Shown: positions 11,467 through 22,726 of the stretch, piece after piece
How positions within the stretch are numbered: position 1 is the first letter of the stretch
How the letters are laid out: each line of letters opens with the position of its first letter
Assembly (NCBI GenBank): GCA_033220425.1
Contig: CM065649.1
Span: forward strand, 434,001-498,000
Direction: 5' to 3'
Origin: Lepraria neglecta
Taxonomy: Eukaryota > Ascomycota > Lecanoromycetes > Lecanorales > Stereocaulaceae
Length of the DNA stretch: 64,000 nt
Notes under the pieces: model-generated
Databases searched by the model: none
What the model saw: the letters and a program-made list of their open reading frames with translations, nothing else
What the model was told of the DNA's origin: nothing
Position numbers and translations under genes: made by a program

Positions 11467-11781
11467 GCTTGTGGTATAGCAATTGTCTAGAAGCTCGTCT
11501 CCTCGTCGCAAACGGAAATGGTGATGCGGTTCGACGGGGCTACTCTTTGTAGGGCCTAGCGTGAAAAATTTAGTGTGATGAACCAAAGTTCGAACCTTCG
11601 ACCTTCCCTCCAACTTATTTCATCTTTTCCAGTCATTTCCAGAACTCTTCACTCATAGCGTTGTGCTTCTCAGCGTTCCAATAGGCCTTTAACGACATCT
11701 TAATGCTGATATTATAACCTCATACCTCATCCTCCGCCTCGCGCGATCCTCACTCTTCGGGCTCCATATACCCCTTCCACC
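11467..11781. promoter_or_regulatory. Divergent promoter between complex I subunit and NOT4
   Basis: 315 bases separate the two start codons on opposite strands, so both promoters and 5' leaders must lie here. A CT-rich stretch (CATCCTCCGCCTCGCG) precedes the NOT4 ATG, as is common in fungi. No specific factor site is claimed. Confidence 0.6.
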
Positions 11782-14528
11782 ATGGCCGCCCGAAATCAGC
11801 AAGACGCCTTCATAGACGACTCCGACGAATCATGGTCAGTCACGACATCTTCTGCCTGAACGTTGAGCTAATGAGATCTCGCGCAGTCCCCTATGTGTCG
11901 AAGAATTTGACCTCTCCGATAAAAATTTCAGACCATGCCCCTGCGGCTACCAGGTGTGTTGATGAATCCACTTCGCCTATCATTTGAGCAGCCAGCTTGC
12001 TTGAACGCTCACTGCGTATTGATAAGCCTCTGCTGACTTAGTACTTCAATCAGATATGCCAGTTCTGCTACAACAACATCAAGAACCACATGAATGGCCT
12101 GTGCCCCGCCTGTCGAAGACCTTACGACGACCAAAGCATAGAATGGAAGATTGTCAGCCCAGAAGAGTAAGCTCCCATTATCTCTTCCATACAACTCGGG
12201 GTCTCACTGATTTCAATAGACAAAAAGCGGACATTGCGCTCCAAGCAAGAAAGAAGGCTATGGCACGGAAGAAAGAGAGCGAACAGCGACAAGTCGAGAC
12301 CTTAAATCGGAAGAACCTCGCCGGGATACGAGTGGTGCAAAAGAATCTGGTCTACGTTGTCGGTCTCAGTCAAAAGAGCAGCGAAGAAGAATTTCTACGG
12401 ACATTGAGAGGCCCTCAGTACTTCGGGCAATACGGCAAAATAACGAAGATCGTTGTTAGTAAAGCGAAAGAGGGCCAGAATGGTAGCAATTCGATAGGTG
12501 TTTACGTCACCTTCGAGAACCGGGAGGATGCTGCGAAATGTATTGCCGCCGTCGATGGCTCGCAGAATCTGGATCGACCGCTGAGGTGAGTCAAATTGCT
12601 ATGCGCTCAGGACTCCCACTGCCGCTAACACACATTTACAGAGCTCAGTACGGAACGACGAAATACTGCTCTGCGTTCCTCCGCAACGAAACTTGCGGCA
12701 ACCGGAATTGCACGTTCCTTCACGAGACTGGCGAAGACAACGACAGCTTCAGTCGTCAAGATTTATCTTCAATGAATGCCCTATCCACCCAGCGACCCGC
12801 ACACCAAGCTTCATCCTTAAGATCTAACCCGCCGCAACCACAAGCTCCACCTCAGCAAGCTCCACAGAGTATTCCCGCAGCACCACAGCCAATGTCGACT
12901 CAAGCTGCCCGTGATGATGCTATGATTCGAAGCGACAGTGGGGATGGATCTGCCCTACCTTCGTCCGCGAGCTGGGCTGCCAAGAACCCTCAGACCGAAA
13001 GCAGTCGGTCAAGCAAGGCTGCGAGCGTCGCAGCTTCCAGCCCAACCATTACTAATGCTAGCGTTCCTCAACAGCCCACAGAGACTAGAGCGGCTCCGAC
13101 AGAGCCAGAATCACCGGGACAAAACACGGAAACAAAATCACAGCCACAACCTTCCACGGCTCGTCAACGTCCTCCCGAACCGCCAAATCCTTTAGAGTCT
13201 GCAATGAAGACTTTGATGACCTCATCCTTCAAATTCGCTTTCGATCGCTCAATATACAGTGACGAGGAGTTGAGGGAAATCGATTCATACCCGCCACTGT
13301 TCGATGATCGTGGTGGTATAGTGCGGTATCGAATGGAGCAGGAGCAGGAGCGAGAGCGCCAGACGCAAGAAGAAGAGCGAAATACCCAGGGCGTAATGTC
13401 TGCTGTTGAAGAAGACGAGGCTCCTGCGAGTGGGAGCTTACAATTAGGGGGGAGCCTGAAACTCAAGATGAACCAAAAGATAATTCGGGACGCATGAGTG
13501 CTCAACAGCGAAGCGCAATACAACCTCCCTTTGGAACTTCAAGCCAATTTCCATTCGGCGGAGCGAATTTTCCAACGCATAATGCAGCAAATCTTACCCG
13601 GACCCTCACTCCTCAGCAACAACACCAGTTATCACTCATGCGCTCACAGAGTAGTCGGCAAAGCCCAGTCAATACTAGCCAGTTCCAACAAGGGTATACT
13701 GGAAACACGAGTCTGCATCATCACCAACAATCGAATCCTTTCCAGATGCAGAATTCGAGCCAAGTTTTCAATACCGCTCAAGGACATACAAGACACGCCT
13801 CCCGATACACATTCGCCAACGACACTGCATCGGCTTCTACGGCAGTAAAGCCCGCGGCAAATCCTCAACTAATGGCTCAACAATCCGCGATGATGCCCTC
13901 AAATCAAGGCAAGAATTTCCAAAATCAGGCACTCCATCAATCGAACGTTCACAGCAATACCTTCTACAGCGGAGTCCAAGGTCCACCTCCAGGCCTCAAA
14001 TCTAGCGGCACACCACCTATCAGCGGAGGTGGAATGTTCGGCCAGGGACATGGCTTCGCAAGTGCTATGGGCGGCAGTGCTGGTTTTGGTGGTAATATTG
14101 GGAGCAAGAACAGCAACGAAGAGCTTGTGCGCCAGCTTCTACGAGAACGGAATGGATCTATCAATGGGCAAGGAACCGATGCCGGAAAGCGTGAGTTCAA
14201 ATTTCCTTTTGCCCAACAGCCCACGACCTCTGATGCCCCTGCCCCAAGCCTTCTAAGCTCGCTTTATGGGTCGCAGCTTGGCGCCCATCACGGGTATCAA
14301 GATCACAACCTCCAAAAGCAGAAGAAGAAGGGGAAGAAGCACAGACATGCTAACACTTCCTCCTCCGGGGGAGGTGGTATAGTTGATCTTGCGGACCCGA
14401 GTATCTTACAAGCTAGAATGCACCACGGTGCTGCAGGGCAGGGGCAGTTTGGCGCCCAAGGTCAAGGTGGGTTCCCAAACAACATGATATACGGAGGCGG
14501 CTATGGCGGCGGCAGGTGGCAGTTGTGA
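11782..14528 (+). CDS. NOT4: NOT4, E3 ubiquitin ligase of CCR4-NOT: N-terminal and middle part
   Basis: NOT4 ubiquitinates substrates on stalled ribosomes and belongs to the CCR4-NOT deadenylase complex. Exons are 11782-11834, 11887-11953, 12054-12166, 12220-12585 and 12642 onward; introns are 52, 100, 53 and 56 bases. Exons 1-3 build a C4C4 RING: CPLCVEEF, RPCPCGYQICQFC and GLCPACRRPYDD, about residues 18-68. A basic helical linker follows, then an RRM (NLVYVVGL, then GVYVTFENREDAAKCIAA) and a CCCH finger (YCSAFLRNETCGNRNCTF). A long Pro/Gln/Ser-rich region follows. The frame breaks at the G6 run 13447-13452: the upstream frame stops at 13497, while the next frame continues family text (EPETQDEPKDNSGR) to 14528. 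One extra G would restore it. The 15.1-17.1 kb ORF is very probably the C-terminus of the same protein. Confidence 0.85.
13447..13452 (+). other. G6 homopolymer at the NOT4 frame break
   Basis: The sequence TTA GGGGGG AGC is read TTA GGG GGG AGC in the upstream frame. Reading the last G with the following AG (GAG CCT GAA) gives the conserved downstream frame. The site does not form a classical X XXY YYZ slippery heptamer in the upstream frame, so an indel in the assembly or the strain is more likely than programmed shifting. Confidence 0.6.
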
Positions 14529-15119
14529 CGATTTCTTTGATGAGATGTTATCTTCGCTGTTTTATTCTATGATGATGGCGCAAATGGTTTTCTTTAGCGA
14601 TCAATTAGCGAGCATGGGCCCAATAGGCGAAAGAAAAAGGAGGATATCTGGCGTCTCACTGGACGTCAACAACATCGACCTTGGCATGGTCCGGGGAAGC
14701 ATCTACCTGCAACATTTTCTTTTCTTGATGGCGGCATCAGCACAGGACCCCCATTGGCTACATGATACCACCTAAATCGTCATTCTCGCCTGGCCAGCGC
14801 CATGTATGTAAGCACCCCTTCCCTGACCTGAGGTTCAGGCAGGAATATATCAGTCTATTTTCTCACCACATATCTGTTACATAGAATCTCCCCTTTACAC
14901 GTGCCCTGACGAGACCAACGGTTGCAGCCCATGTGAACGTGGACCTAGTATATTGATTCTTTTTGCAGTATATAGAGCTAGCTGTGATGCAACAAGCGCG
15001 CCGGGGGCCCATGTTTTGCTTCTTTGTCTTGCTCCGGTTCACTTTTACCTGCCGCCTCCGGAGCCCCTTCACATCAATCGTCACCTTGTGTAACACCTGC
15101 TAACATGGTCTCTATGCAG
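14529..15119 (+). other. Unresolved NOT4 segment: introns or decayed exon
   Basis: The stretch should link the NOT4 middle part to its C-terminus. Coding-like text appears in one short frame around 14738-14808 (IGYMIPPKSSFSPGQRHV) followed by a GTATGTAAG donor-like site. A good branch point and acceptor (CTGCTAACA then TATGCAG) end at 15119. The frames do not join cleanly: the obvious donor after QRHV would create a stop with the 15120 exon. Either extra small introns exist or further indels are present. Confidence 0.45.
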
Positions 15120-17062
15120 AATTGTCACAACTGTTTCACCAGGGAGACATCGTTCAACCGGTCAATCCACGGCTTAAAGACACCCCACCTGCTCCTCCGG
15201 CAGCACCAACGTCCGGCAAGACTATAATGAAACCTACTCGTACCTCGACACCCGTTCCTCCTGGACTATCTCTGCCTCAAGACTTCCCACCCTTAGCTGC
15301 ACCTTCGATCCAGCCACCGGCGCCACTTCGTCTTCAGCGTAAAGCTACTACCAATGCGGCCATCAAGCCTGTTGTTCCAAACATCCTCTCCCCATCTGCA
15401 AAGACTACAGCTGCACCAAAAGAATCGCAATTAGAAGACCAAGTCACCACTGAGATGAAACCGGCAGATTCAAGCAACCAATCAACGTGGCAAGTTGGCA
15501 AGAAGGGCAAAGCAGACAACGAGGAAACCCGTGACAAAATTCCAGTTTCACACGCTAACACAGCGCCTGAGTCGTCCGATCTAGAACGAGACGTCGCTTC
15601 CTCTACTCAATCGAAGACTACAGACAAAAAGCAGAGGCCCGGCAAACTCGACATCGCAGCAGCCAAAGATGCCTCAAAGAAGGATATAGAGTCAGTGAGC
15701 GCCTCCAACGAAGTCAGAAAGGCTACAAGTGAGGCTTCCGGGGCTCCTGCTTTCTCCCAGCCCCCAACTCCAGCGTCTGCTTCGTCTGCTTTACGCCAAA
15801 GCCTGCCTCGAACTCTTCGACTTTCCAGGAACGATACCCAGCCCGCTTCGCCCAGCAACTTGCCATCAGGAGCTACAAGCAAGCAGGCCTCGCGCCGACC
15901 TAGCATGACTTCCATGCATCGGCCCGGCTCTGCCGCGGAAGAGAGAATTTCCGACAATGCGTCCTTCACTTCCACATCCATGTCCCGAGCAAATTCACCT
16001 CCTCCCAGTAAAGTTGGGTCCGCACCTGTGAGGGCCATTACTAAGAGCCAACAGAGGAAGGATCGTCAAGCTCGTGCGAGACTCGCCGAAGGAACTGCAA
16101 AGGCCGAGGAGCCGGCAGCGAAAGTTGAAGAAGTTCAGGCGCCAATTATGGGGAGGAAAAAGAAGGCAAAGAAAGAGAAGGCTCAGGGTACAGCCGAGTC
16201 TACCCCCACGGTCACTCGACCGAGTTCACCTATGCCCAGGGAGGAGGCCATGGAAGAGAAACTAGAAGTTCCAACGGCACCGGCAACGCCGGTCAAAGAA
16301 AACAAGAGGGGCAATACGAAAGCTCCCATAGAAGTCAAGGAGCCGGACACTCCATCTAGTCCTGCTACTCCAGCAACTGGTGACCAGCAGAGAGCTGCCT
16401 TCACAGCAGCCTCGATTTTTGCGCATTTGCAAAGAGCTGGCGACATCAGTGCTTCAGCCGCAGAGCTTTTCAAGGGCGTAGCTGGAATCAACCACCGCGT
16501 CGACGGTCTCGAGCTCATTTCTGCGAGTAAGGATGATTCCACAGTGTCCGACGATCAGATGCGCCAACTTGAACATGGCGAAGCAATCCGAATTGAACAA
16601 GGGCCCAACGACTATGTCGTGATACTTCCGGATCGTCAGGCTCTGCATGGACTTACCGCCGAGCAGGCCTCTCGCTACCTTGATCTGAGGAAGCAGGCTC
16701 TCGCCAATGGCGATGTGCCCTCTCATCAAGCTCTCAAGGGCCTCATTCCCGCACCTCCAGCTATCAACGCTGCACTGGCGATATCAAGCGCTAAGCGCGT
16801 TTGGAAGTCGAAGAGATTGATCAATCAATTCGCACCTCCCACGACGGGGCCTGGGGCTGGCGGAAACATGGCGCCAAACATGCAGAAGTATGCAGCTGCT
16901 GGGACTGTGGATGAGGCCAATATGAACAAGACACCAGTCAAGACTGTGTCGGAAGCTGAACAGTCTTTGGGGTTGTCCAGGAGGGATACGGAAGCTTTGG
17001 AGAAGAAGCTCAATGCGATATTGAAGAAGAATCGGCGGTTGTTGTTTGGGAATGCTCACTAG
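15120..17062 (+). CDS. NOT4: NOT4 C-terminal region (probable last exon)
   Basis: A 646-codon open frame with no ATG at its start, beginning LSQLFHQGDIVQPVNPRL immediately after a strong acceptor at 15119. That fits a last exon rather than a separate gene. It carries TPVPPGLSLPQDFPPLA, long Ser/Thr/Pro/Lys-rich disorder and a KKKAKKEK block. A conserved globular-looking end follows (AASIFAHLQRAGDISASAA, then LGLSRRDTEALEKKLNAIL) and stops at 17062. I recall this arrangement at the C-terminus of NOT4 in filamentous fungi, where the protein is about 1400-1500 residues; the sum of the parts here is close to that. If annotated alone, it would be a disordered hypothetical protein. Fusion to the upstream exons is inference; transcript reads would settle it. 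Confidence 0.7.
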
Positions 17063-17626
17063 CTGGACGTCCACAGATCATTGTTGGGAATAACTCGTTG
17101 CTCGAACAGCAGGGCTTGGCTACGACACGGAATGGTTCTGGAAGGAGCAGAAGCCCTTGGATGCTGATGCTTTTTCAGTGCCAAGACTCGTCTGTGTGCT
17201 GAGCTGTCGAGAGCTGGTCAATGGTAGCGGTGTGCTTTTTGTGTGACTTCATGCGCTGTACGAAGCGCTCTGTGTTCACTACTGTACCTCTACTCTGTGC
17301 ATACGTATTCTTACCGTCTTGTCAAAGGTTACATTCGCTGTTGGCTTCGCACTCGAGGCGTGTTACGCTGCTGGTGGTACTAAAACTTTGCGTGCGGAAG
17401 GCAAAGTCCCCTTGTCATGTAGCCGTCTCAGGCACGTGTGACTTACTTCTAATGCAGCTAGCTGGGTATACACCCATCTTGTTAATACTAGCTTCCATAT
17501 ATGTACCCAGGTTTGTTTGGTACTCACGTACTTCCTCCAACATCTTAAAGAGCTTGACTTAGCTCCTACCTCTTGAGTCTCTGTTATTCTTTGGCCCCTC
17601 CAGCATTCTTAGGCGCTCAACACGCC
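17063..17626. other. NOT4 3' flank and spacer
   Basis: No gene recognised; frames of up to 113 codons without domains. Confidence 0.5.
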
Positions 17627-18542
17627 ATGGTGGTTTCAGGTATGGAGTCTCAGAAGCTGCCTGGATCCCCGGACCAACCTCAAGCTCAAGTGCAGCCACA
17701 AACTTTGCAACCATTTCGCTTTCTTGAACTACCCGGAGAAATCCGCAACATGATATATGAATACTCGGTGGCTTCTGCACATCGGCTGCGACCAAGCCAC
17801 TTGTTTGGACACACCAACATATACCCGGACAGTATCAACACAGCATTATTGCAGGTGAATAAGAAAATCTACCACGAAGCATCTGGAATCTTCAATTCTA
17901 GGAACACAGGCGTTGTTTGCGATACAGCGTACAGCAACCTGATCAGAATTCCTTCTTCCCCCTGCCCCGGTGAGATCATATGGGCTAGGATACTCGAGAG
18001 AAGGTTAGTCAATAGCGAGGTTACTAGTCTCAGCGAGGCAGCTCACTTGGTTCAAAGTACAAAATTCCGTGCCTATAAGAGACTTGAAGGAAACAATCTA
18101 TCCTTACATGATTTGCTGTCTGGATCGGATTCATGTCCGGGGTGGATTGGTTTTGTATGATGTTCGACCGCGCGGATATCAAGTGGATGAGATCTGAGCT
18201 CAACAAGCTGGCGCAATTGCTCGACCTATGCATGAGCTGATCATTAACGAGGGACCAGATCCGCGGAAGGTAGTCAAAGTATCTTTCCCGTAAATTCATG
18301 AACGTCCGGCCGTACGTGTTCTGATATGTGATATGCTCAACAGCAGAATCAGCAGACTTAACCAAGTTGAGATCGCTCTATTGCTTGAAGAGATGAGGAT
18401 CTCGAAACTACTAGAACTTCTGAGAGAGCTTGTTTGGGTACGGAAGGTGACGATGCTAAAAAACGACTACGATACTGCGGTCAGGAAACATCCGTATTTC
18501 GGTCTAGAGCCCCCTTTTCCCGAGCTTATCTCTAGAATTTAA
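17627..18542 (+). pseudogene. LPxEIRNxIY-family gene, frameshifted (copy B)
   Basis: Starts MVVSGMESQK at 17627 (or at the internal ATG 17642) and shows the family head FRFLELPGEIRNMIYEYSV, then LLQVNKKIYHEASGIFNSRN. The frame ends at 18160, but family text goes on in a second frame (DIKWMRSELNKLAQLLD) and a third (HELIINEGPDPRKVVKVSFP). A 3' intron then leads to LLEEMRISKLLELLRELVWV, ending at 18542. The intact sister at 21383-22501 shows what an unbroken copy looks like. Two indels within about 80 bases disable this one. Confidence 0.7.
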
Positions 18543-19095
18543 CAAGGCTTTCGGCGCTTTGATGGGGGATCATACTCCAAATGAACGGCATTCCTTGAGC
18601 AATGATTGAGCAAATGAAGAGCCTATCAGGTGGTTAGGCATGGGAACGTCATAAGGGCACTTGAAATGATGCTTGGGGGAAAAGGGCCGTAGGTGATTTA
18701 CAAGAATTATATGGTATAAACGAAAGATAACAAACCTCTTCACTCTATTATTACCGACGGAGCCTATTGCGGGAAGTCTGAGGAAGAGAAAGGGATTGAG
18801 TATCTCCATTTCTCAAAAGGGCCCCCATTCCCTACTTCGGAACACAATCATCCCCCCAGAACGTGGATTTTCCTAGTCCGCCAGATTAGACAGTAGTTCG
18901 GAAAGCAGTGAAGAGCCTGCTACGCGCAGTAAGGCAGGTCATGTCCTCTTACCAACTCATTTTGCCTGTCGCCATACAGAACTAGGCATCATGGCGACAG
19001 GCGACAGCCTCAAGCTTCGTATCTTAAAACACACTCTATATGTTACCATTACCATGTCTTACCTTGTCCACTTTTCCACACCTCTTGTCTAGTGG
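18543..19095. other. Intergenic spacer
   Basis: No recognisable gene; a near-palindromic GCCTGTCGCCATacagaactaggcatcATGGCGACAGGC lies around 18965-19006 and could form a hairpin with 12-base arms, possibly a transcript end or a small repeat. Confidence 0.4.
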
Positions 19096-19661
19096 TAACC
19101 CCCACTACATCCATTTGTTTCCCTATCGGCTCTTGGCTCTGCATACTATTTCCTTACTGCTATACTTGCTCTACCCGCCCACTCCATAACCAAAATTTCA
19201 CCACCAACAATCGACTCACGCGCAACTGTCTCCTCCGCATACATCCTCCAACCCTCCAACGAGTCAACCTCCGCCACCCTCAATATCACCGCTCATCAGA
19301 ACCCAGTACGCAGCCGTCTCCCGGGTCAACCATTGCCCCAAGAAACCATCTTACGGCCCCCTGATTGCGAACTCGCCATATCTCGAATCATATGGGACAT
19401 TCCGGCCTCGCAGATAAACCATCCTGTCCAATGGATTAATGTTGATCAGAAATGGAGAGACGGGAGTTGTGAAGTCAATCTGGTTCGCGCTCTTCGATAC
19501 CACCCTACTCGGTGGATACATTGTCTCATGTGAGTGCAGCCAGTAGAGTTCGAATGCCGTGTGTCCAGGCTTGGCATCATTATGAAGGTGGATATACGGG
19601 TGTTGGGCATGATGGAGTTTTCGCCGATCAGAAGTATTTGGTTGGGTTGTATGGGGTGTGA
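19096..19661 (+). pseudogene. Small secreted cysteine-containing protein, broken
   Basis: One frame from about 19096 reads a hydrophobic leader (YFLTAILALPAHS) and a mature part with PPDCELAISRIIWDIPASQ and RDGSCEVNL. It then needs a shift near 19470 to continue as SHVSAASRVRMPCVQAWHHY, EGGYTGVGHDGVFAD and the TGA at 19659. No ATG is present in frame ahead of the leader, although ATA codons occur there. The pattern (signal peptide, few cysteines, Gly/Tyr-rich end, under 200 residues) is that of a fungal small secreted protein. It sits between two members of the LPxEIRNxIY cluster. Family membership beyond this is not claimed. Confidence 0.45.
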
Positions 19662-20001
19662 TACCTGGCTTGGTCAGATTTATATGGGTCAGAGCTCAAC
19701 TTTCCTCTTTTCTGGAAATTCCGTTGTCATCCCAAAGTATATCCCCGCTTGTGGACGAGTTGCTCTCTGATCATAGGACAGATCACCATTTTGGCCTGTC
19801 TCGTGACTAAGAAATGTGTGTCAAGGCTTATGGTTTCCCTGATCGAGTTCCCTTCCAGCCTGGAGCGGAGATGGTGATTATGGGGGCGATTATTCGAGTA
19901 CATTGAACAGTAACAACCCTATTTCAAACGCATTGCTCACTTATTTCGTACGGTCCGCCCTTTTTGGTGGAATCTTGTTTCCAATCATACCGTCTGACGA
20001 G

Positions 20002-20930
20002 ATGACGCACTGCGAAAACCAACCTGAGATGACATTCTGGCCCATCAAAGCAACTAGCTTTTTTGACCTCCCGCCAGAGATTCGAGACATCATCTACAGC
20101 TATGCAGTAGTCTCTGAGTATCCAATACGTCCCGACTTTGAGTACTACAAAATCCAAGGCCACTCCGCCCTCGTCAGTGCAGAATCGCCTGTGATTTATT
20201 GGGCGTTGTTGACAGTCAACCGCCGGATTTCTGGTGAAGCACTTGCCATACTCAACGCCAAGAATGCTGGCATCATCTGTGACCGTTATCACAAGAGTAT
20301 CATCGACACAAACATCGACATAGGACTCAGCGATAATACTCATATTGGAAATAGAAAACGCTACGAGGAACACTGTCTACACCACATCAAAGCACTCCAA
20401 GATGGCTTGCATGCATCTATGGTATCTCGTTTGGACACAATCCACATCTGGGTTGACTGGATTCGCGGACGCCTCATGTCTGGATCAACACCTTCCAGTG
20501 TCATCAAAATCCAACTCAGCGAGCTAACGGTATTATTGGCATGACTCCACGACCTTTTGCTGGGACGGGAGTCAGACATGAGAAAGACCATCAAGATCCC
20601 TTCTCCGTGAGTACTTAATCGGCCCCTAATACTCTTCCTAGCTTTCTGACACTAGATTGGCTGGGTAGGCCGTTCGAAAAGGGCTCTAGTAAGCATCTCC
20701 CCGGCAGATTTAACGACAGACAGCTTGAACATTTACTTCAGGAGCTAAAAGCTTCCAAAGTGGTGCGGCTTCTCCGAGAGCCTACCTAGGTGAGGACCGT
20801 ATCTATTGAGAATCTTGTTTGTCGTGCGAGAATTGGAATAGTCTTTCCTGACTCTGGGCACACTTTTTCACCACAATTTGGCAGCCCTAATCTGCAACTA
20901 TACGCCGATGGAGAGGAACTGTCTGAGTGA
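20002..20930 (+). pseudogene. LPxEIRNxIY-family gene with two nonsense codons (copy C)
   Basis: ATG 20002 gives MTHCENQPEMTF, then FFDLPPEIRDIIYSYAVV, LLTVNRRISGEALAILNAKN and IHIWVDWIRG. The frame meets TGA at 20542-20544 but goes on without a shift as LHDLLLGRESDMRKTIKIPS to a donor (GTGAGT at 20609). The 3' exon shows HLLQELKASKVVRLLRE. The Trp expected next (LAWxR in the intact copy) is TAG, and coding-like text continues to 20930. TGG to TAG is CCA to CTA on the other strand, the RIP signature. The copy is dead through point mutation rather than indels. Confidence 0.7.
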
Positions 20931-21382
20931 CGATGGAGTGCGGAGGATTGTAGGCACAGGAGGGAAGGAAGGATTGCATTGCGGGCTTCACGGCCAATAA
21001 ATGCAAAGACTGGGGCAGACATTCTTGGGGAAACATGACGAGGATGCGAAAACGTAAAGCAATTTGCTGAGCTTTTCATGAACATTTTACATCAAGAAAG
21101 ACCCAAATAGCTCGTAGCAGTGTCTGGCTGAGGAGCCTAGTTTAGCCAAGCATCACCCAACTTCATCTAACTACTATAACTACCAAGCGTTAGTTTTTGA
21201 ACGCCCCCTCCTTTCAATCCTGATTCGCTAGCTTTCTTGCTTACTCATTCGACTTTCTTTTCAGTTTTGATTCGCCTTTGCATCTAGACCACACGCACCT
21301 CAATTTTATCAGAACGCGGTCATCGCCATCGCCATGATACCCATCAATGCATAGCGTCCTGTAACAGAGCAACTTGCCTTCG
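20931..21382. other. Spacer and promoter of the intact family copy
   Basis: No coding signal recognised. A pyrimidine-rich tract (CCCCCTCCTTTCAATCC) about 175 bases before ATG 21383 may belong to its promoter. Confidence 0.4.
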
Positions 21383-22501
21383 ATGATGGCATCGAGGAGT
21401 CAGCCTCACGTGGGGCTGCAACCCACTGAACCATTCCGCTTTCTCGAGGTGCGTACCTTGGAGGTGCACATTTGGTCATTTGATCTCAACATCCAATTTT
21501 TTTTAACATACCCTCGAAGTCCTTACTATGTACAACTTTTTCACGCGTTTGAGAAATTTGACGGCGATGTTGTGATTTAGCTCCCACTTGAGATACGGAA
21601 CCTCGTCTACAGCTATACGGAGATTCATCTCCATCCAATGCGCCCCCAAATGATGCTCAAAAAATACTCCAAGGCCATGCATTATGCAGTCCTGGACACA
21701 GCTTTGCTGACAGTCAACCGCCAAATCTATCAAGAAGCGAGTGCCATACTCTATACCAAGAACGTTGGCGTAATCTGTGACAGCGACCACCATGAGATTC
21801 ACCATTCATCTACTCAAACAAGCGGAGATCCAGAGCGTCCCAGCGAGTGGGACTTAGCCATGCGCAAACCGAGAATGACACGGGAGCTGAACAGTCTCGG
21901 CGAAAGTACTCGGAACTTCCTCCTCAGAGAGGAGAACAACAGGCATCGCCTTCTTCGCATCAAAGAATTCAAGGATGGCACATACATGTCCGTGATGTGT
22001 CGTTTTCATTCAATTCACATCAGGGTCGACTGGATTTGTCGAAGCCACCGGAACCCTTGGTATCACAATGGGCGTGATATTACCATCAACCCTAAGCTCG
22101 ACGAGCTGGTACGGATGTTGGAACCTTTCTACGAAGTCTTAAAAGAGGAAGGGCCTCATCTGAGGAAATCCATAAAAGTCTCTTTTCCGTAAGTGATCTT
22201 TCAATGCCTCCCTGTTAATTTCCTGCTCTAACAGGCTTCCCCCAGGGCACTCAAACCTATGCGATATCGCCAATTCATTATATTGCTAGAAGAGCTGAGG
22301 GTGTCCAAAGTGGTTCAGCTTCTCAGGGAGCTTGCTTGGATACGAAACGTGACCATCGAAGAGCCCGACGGTGAAAACGACGGCGTCAACGGCGGCGTCT
22401 ACCCGTTTTTATCAACCAGGAGCTCCGAGTTCCACCAGGCTTTAGCAGCCATAATCAGCAATCATACACCCATGGAGAGGACTTGCATAAGTGAAATTTG
22501 A
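21383..22501 (+). CDS. LPxEIRNxIY-family protein, intact copy, 309 aa
   Basis: Three exons, 21383-21448, 21581-22188 and 22246-22501, with introns of 132 and 57 bases, make exactly 310 codons. Exon 1 ends EPFRFLE and joins LPLEIRNLVYSYTEIHLHPM, so the first intron splits the F-box-like head at the same point where copies B and C are continuous. Then come LLTVNRQIYQEASAILYTKN and VGVICD, IHIRVDWICR and LEELRVSKVVQLLRELAW, the blocks shared by all four copies. No signal peptide or membrane segment is present, so it is probably cytosolic or nuclear. The head resembles F-box/2EXR-like domains of fungal proteins; a role in ubiquitin ligase adaptor function would be speculation. It is the only unbroken member of the cluster. 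Confidence 0.7.
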
Positions 22502-22726
22502 GGATAGAGGACTCAAGGCAGCAGGGTAGGGCGAAGGATGCATCCCGGGCTTGATATCGCTTTCTCACAATACATTTGCTAAGCATTAGGCTCTAACTGC
22601 ATGATTCAATGCGAGAGCTCAGGCTTTTCCCCCGAAGCAAGTGTACCAAGGAAAGAATAGAAACCATGCTTGCTCAATGTCACCATCTCCCTCTTCCTAC
22701 ACAAAAAAAAAGTTCACGCCTCAACC
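22502..22726. other. Short spacer between convergent genes
   Basis: Convergent 3' ends; nothing recognised. Confidence 0.5.

Noticed and set aside
11571-11601. tRNA B-box-like GTTCGAACCTTCGACC near 11593
   Set aside because: No A-box, acceptor stem or cloverleaf could be built around it.
13447-13452. Programmed -1 ribosomal frameshift in NOT4
   Set aside because: The frame-aligned heptamer is A GGG GGG, not a slippery X XXY YYZ, and no stimulatory structure is evident; an indel is simpler.
12538-13497. Separate 319-residue ORF beginning inside NOT4
   Set aside because: It is NOT4 exon 5 read through the upstream intron; the RRM-to-CCCH splice at 12585/12642 is clear.
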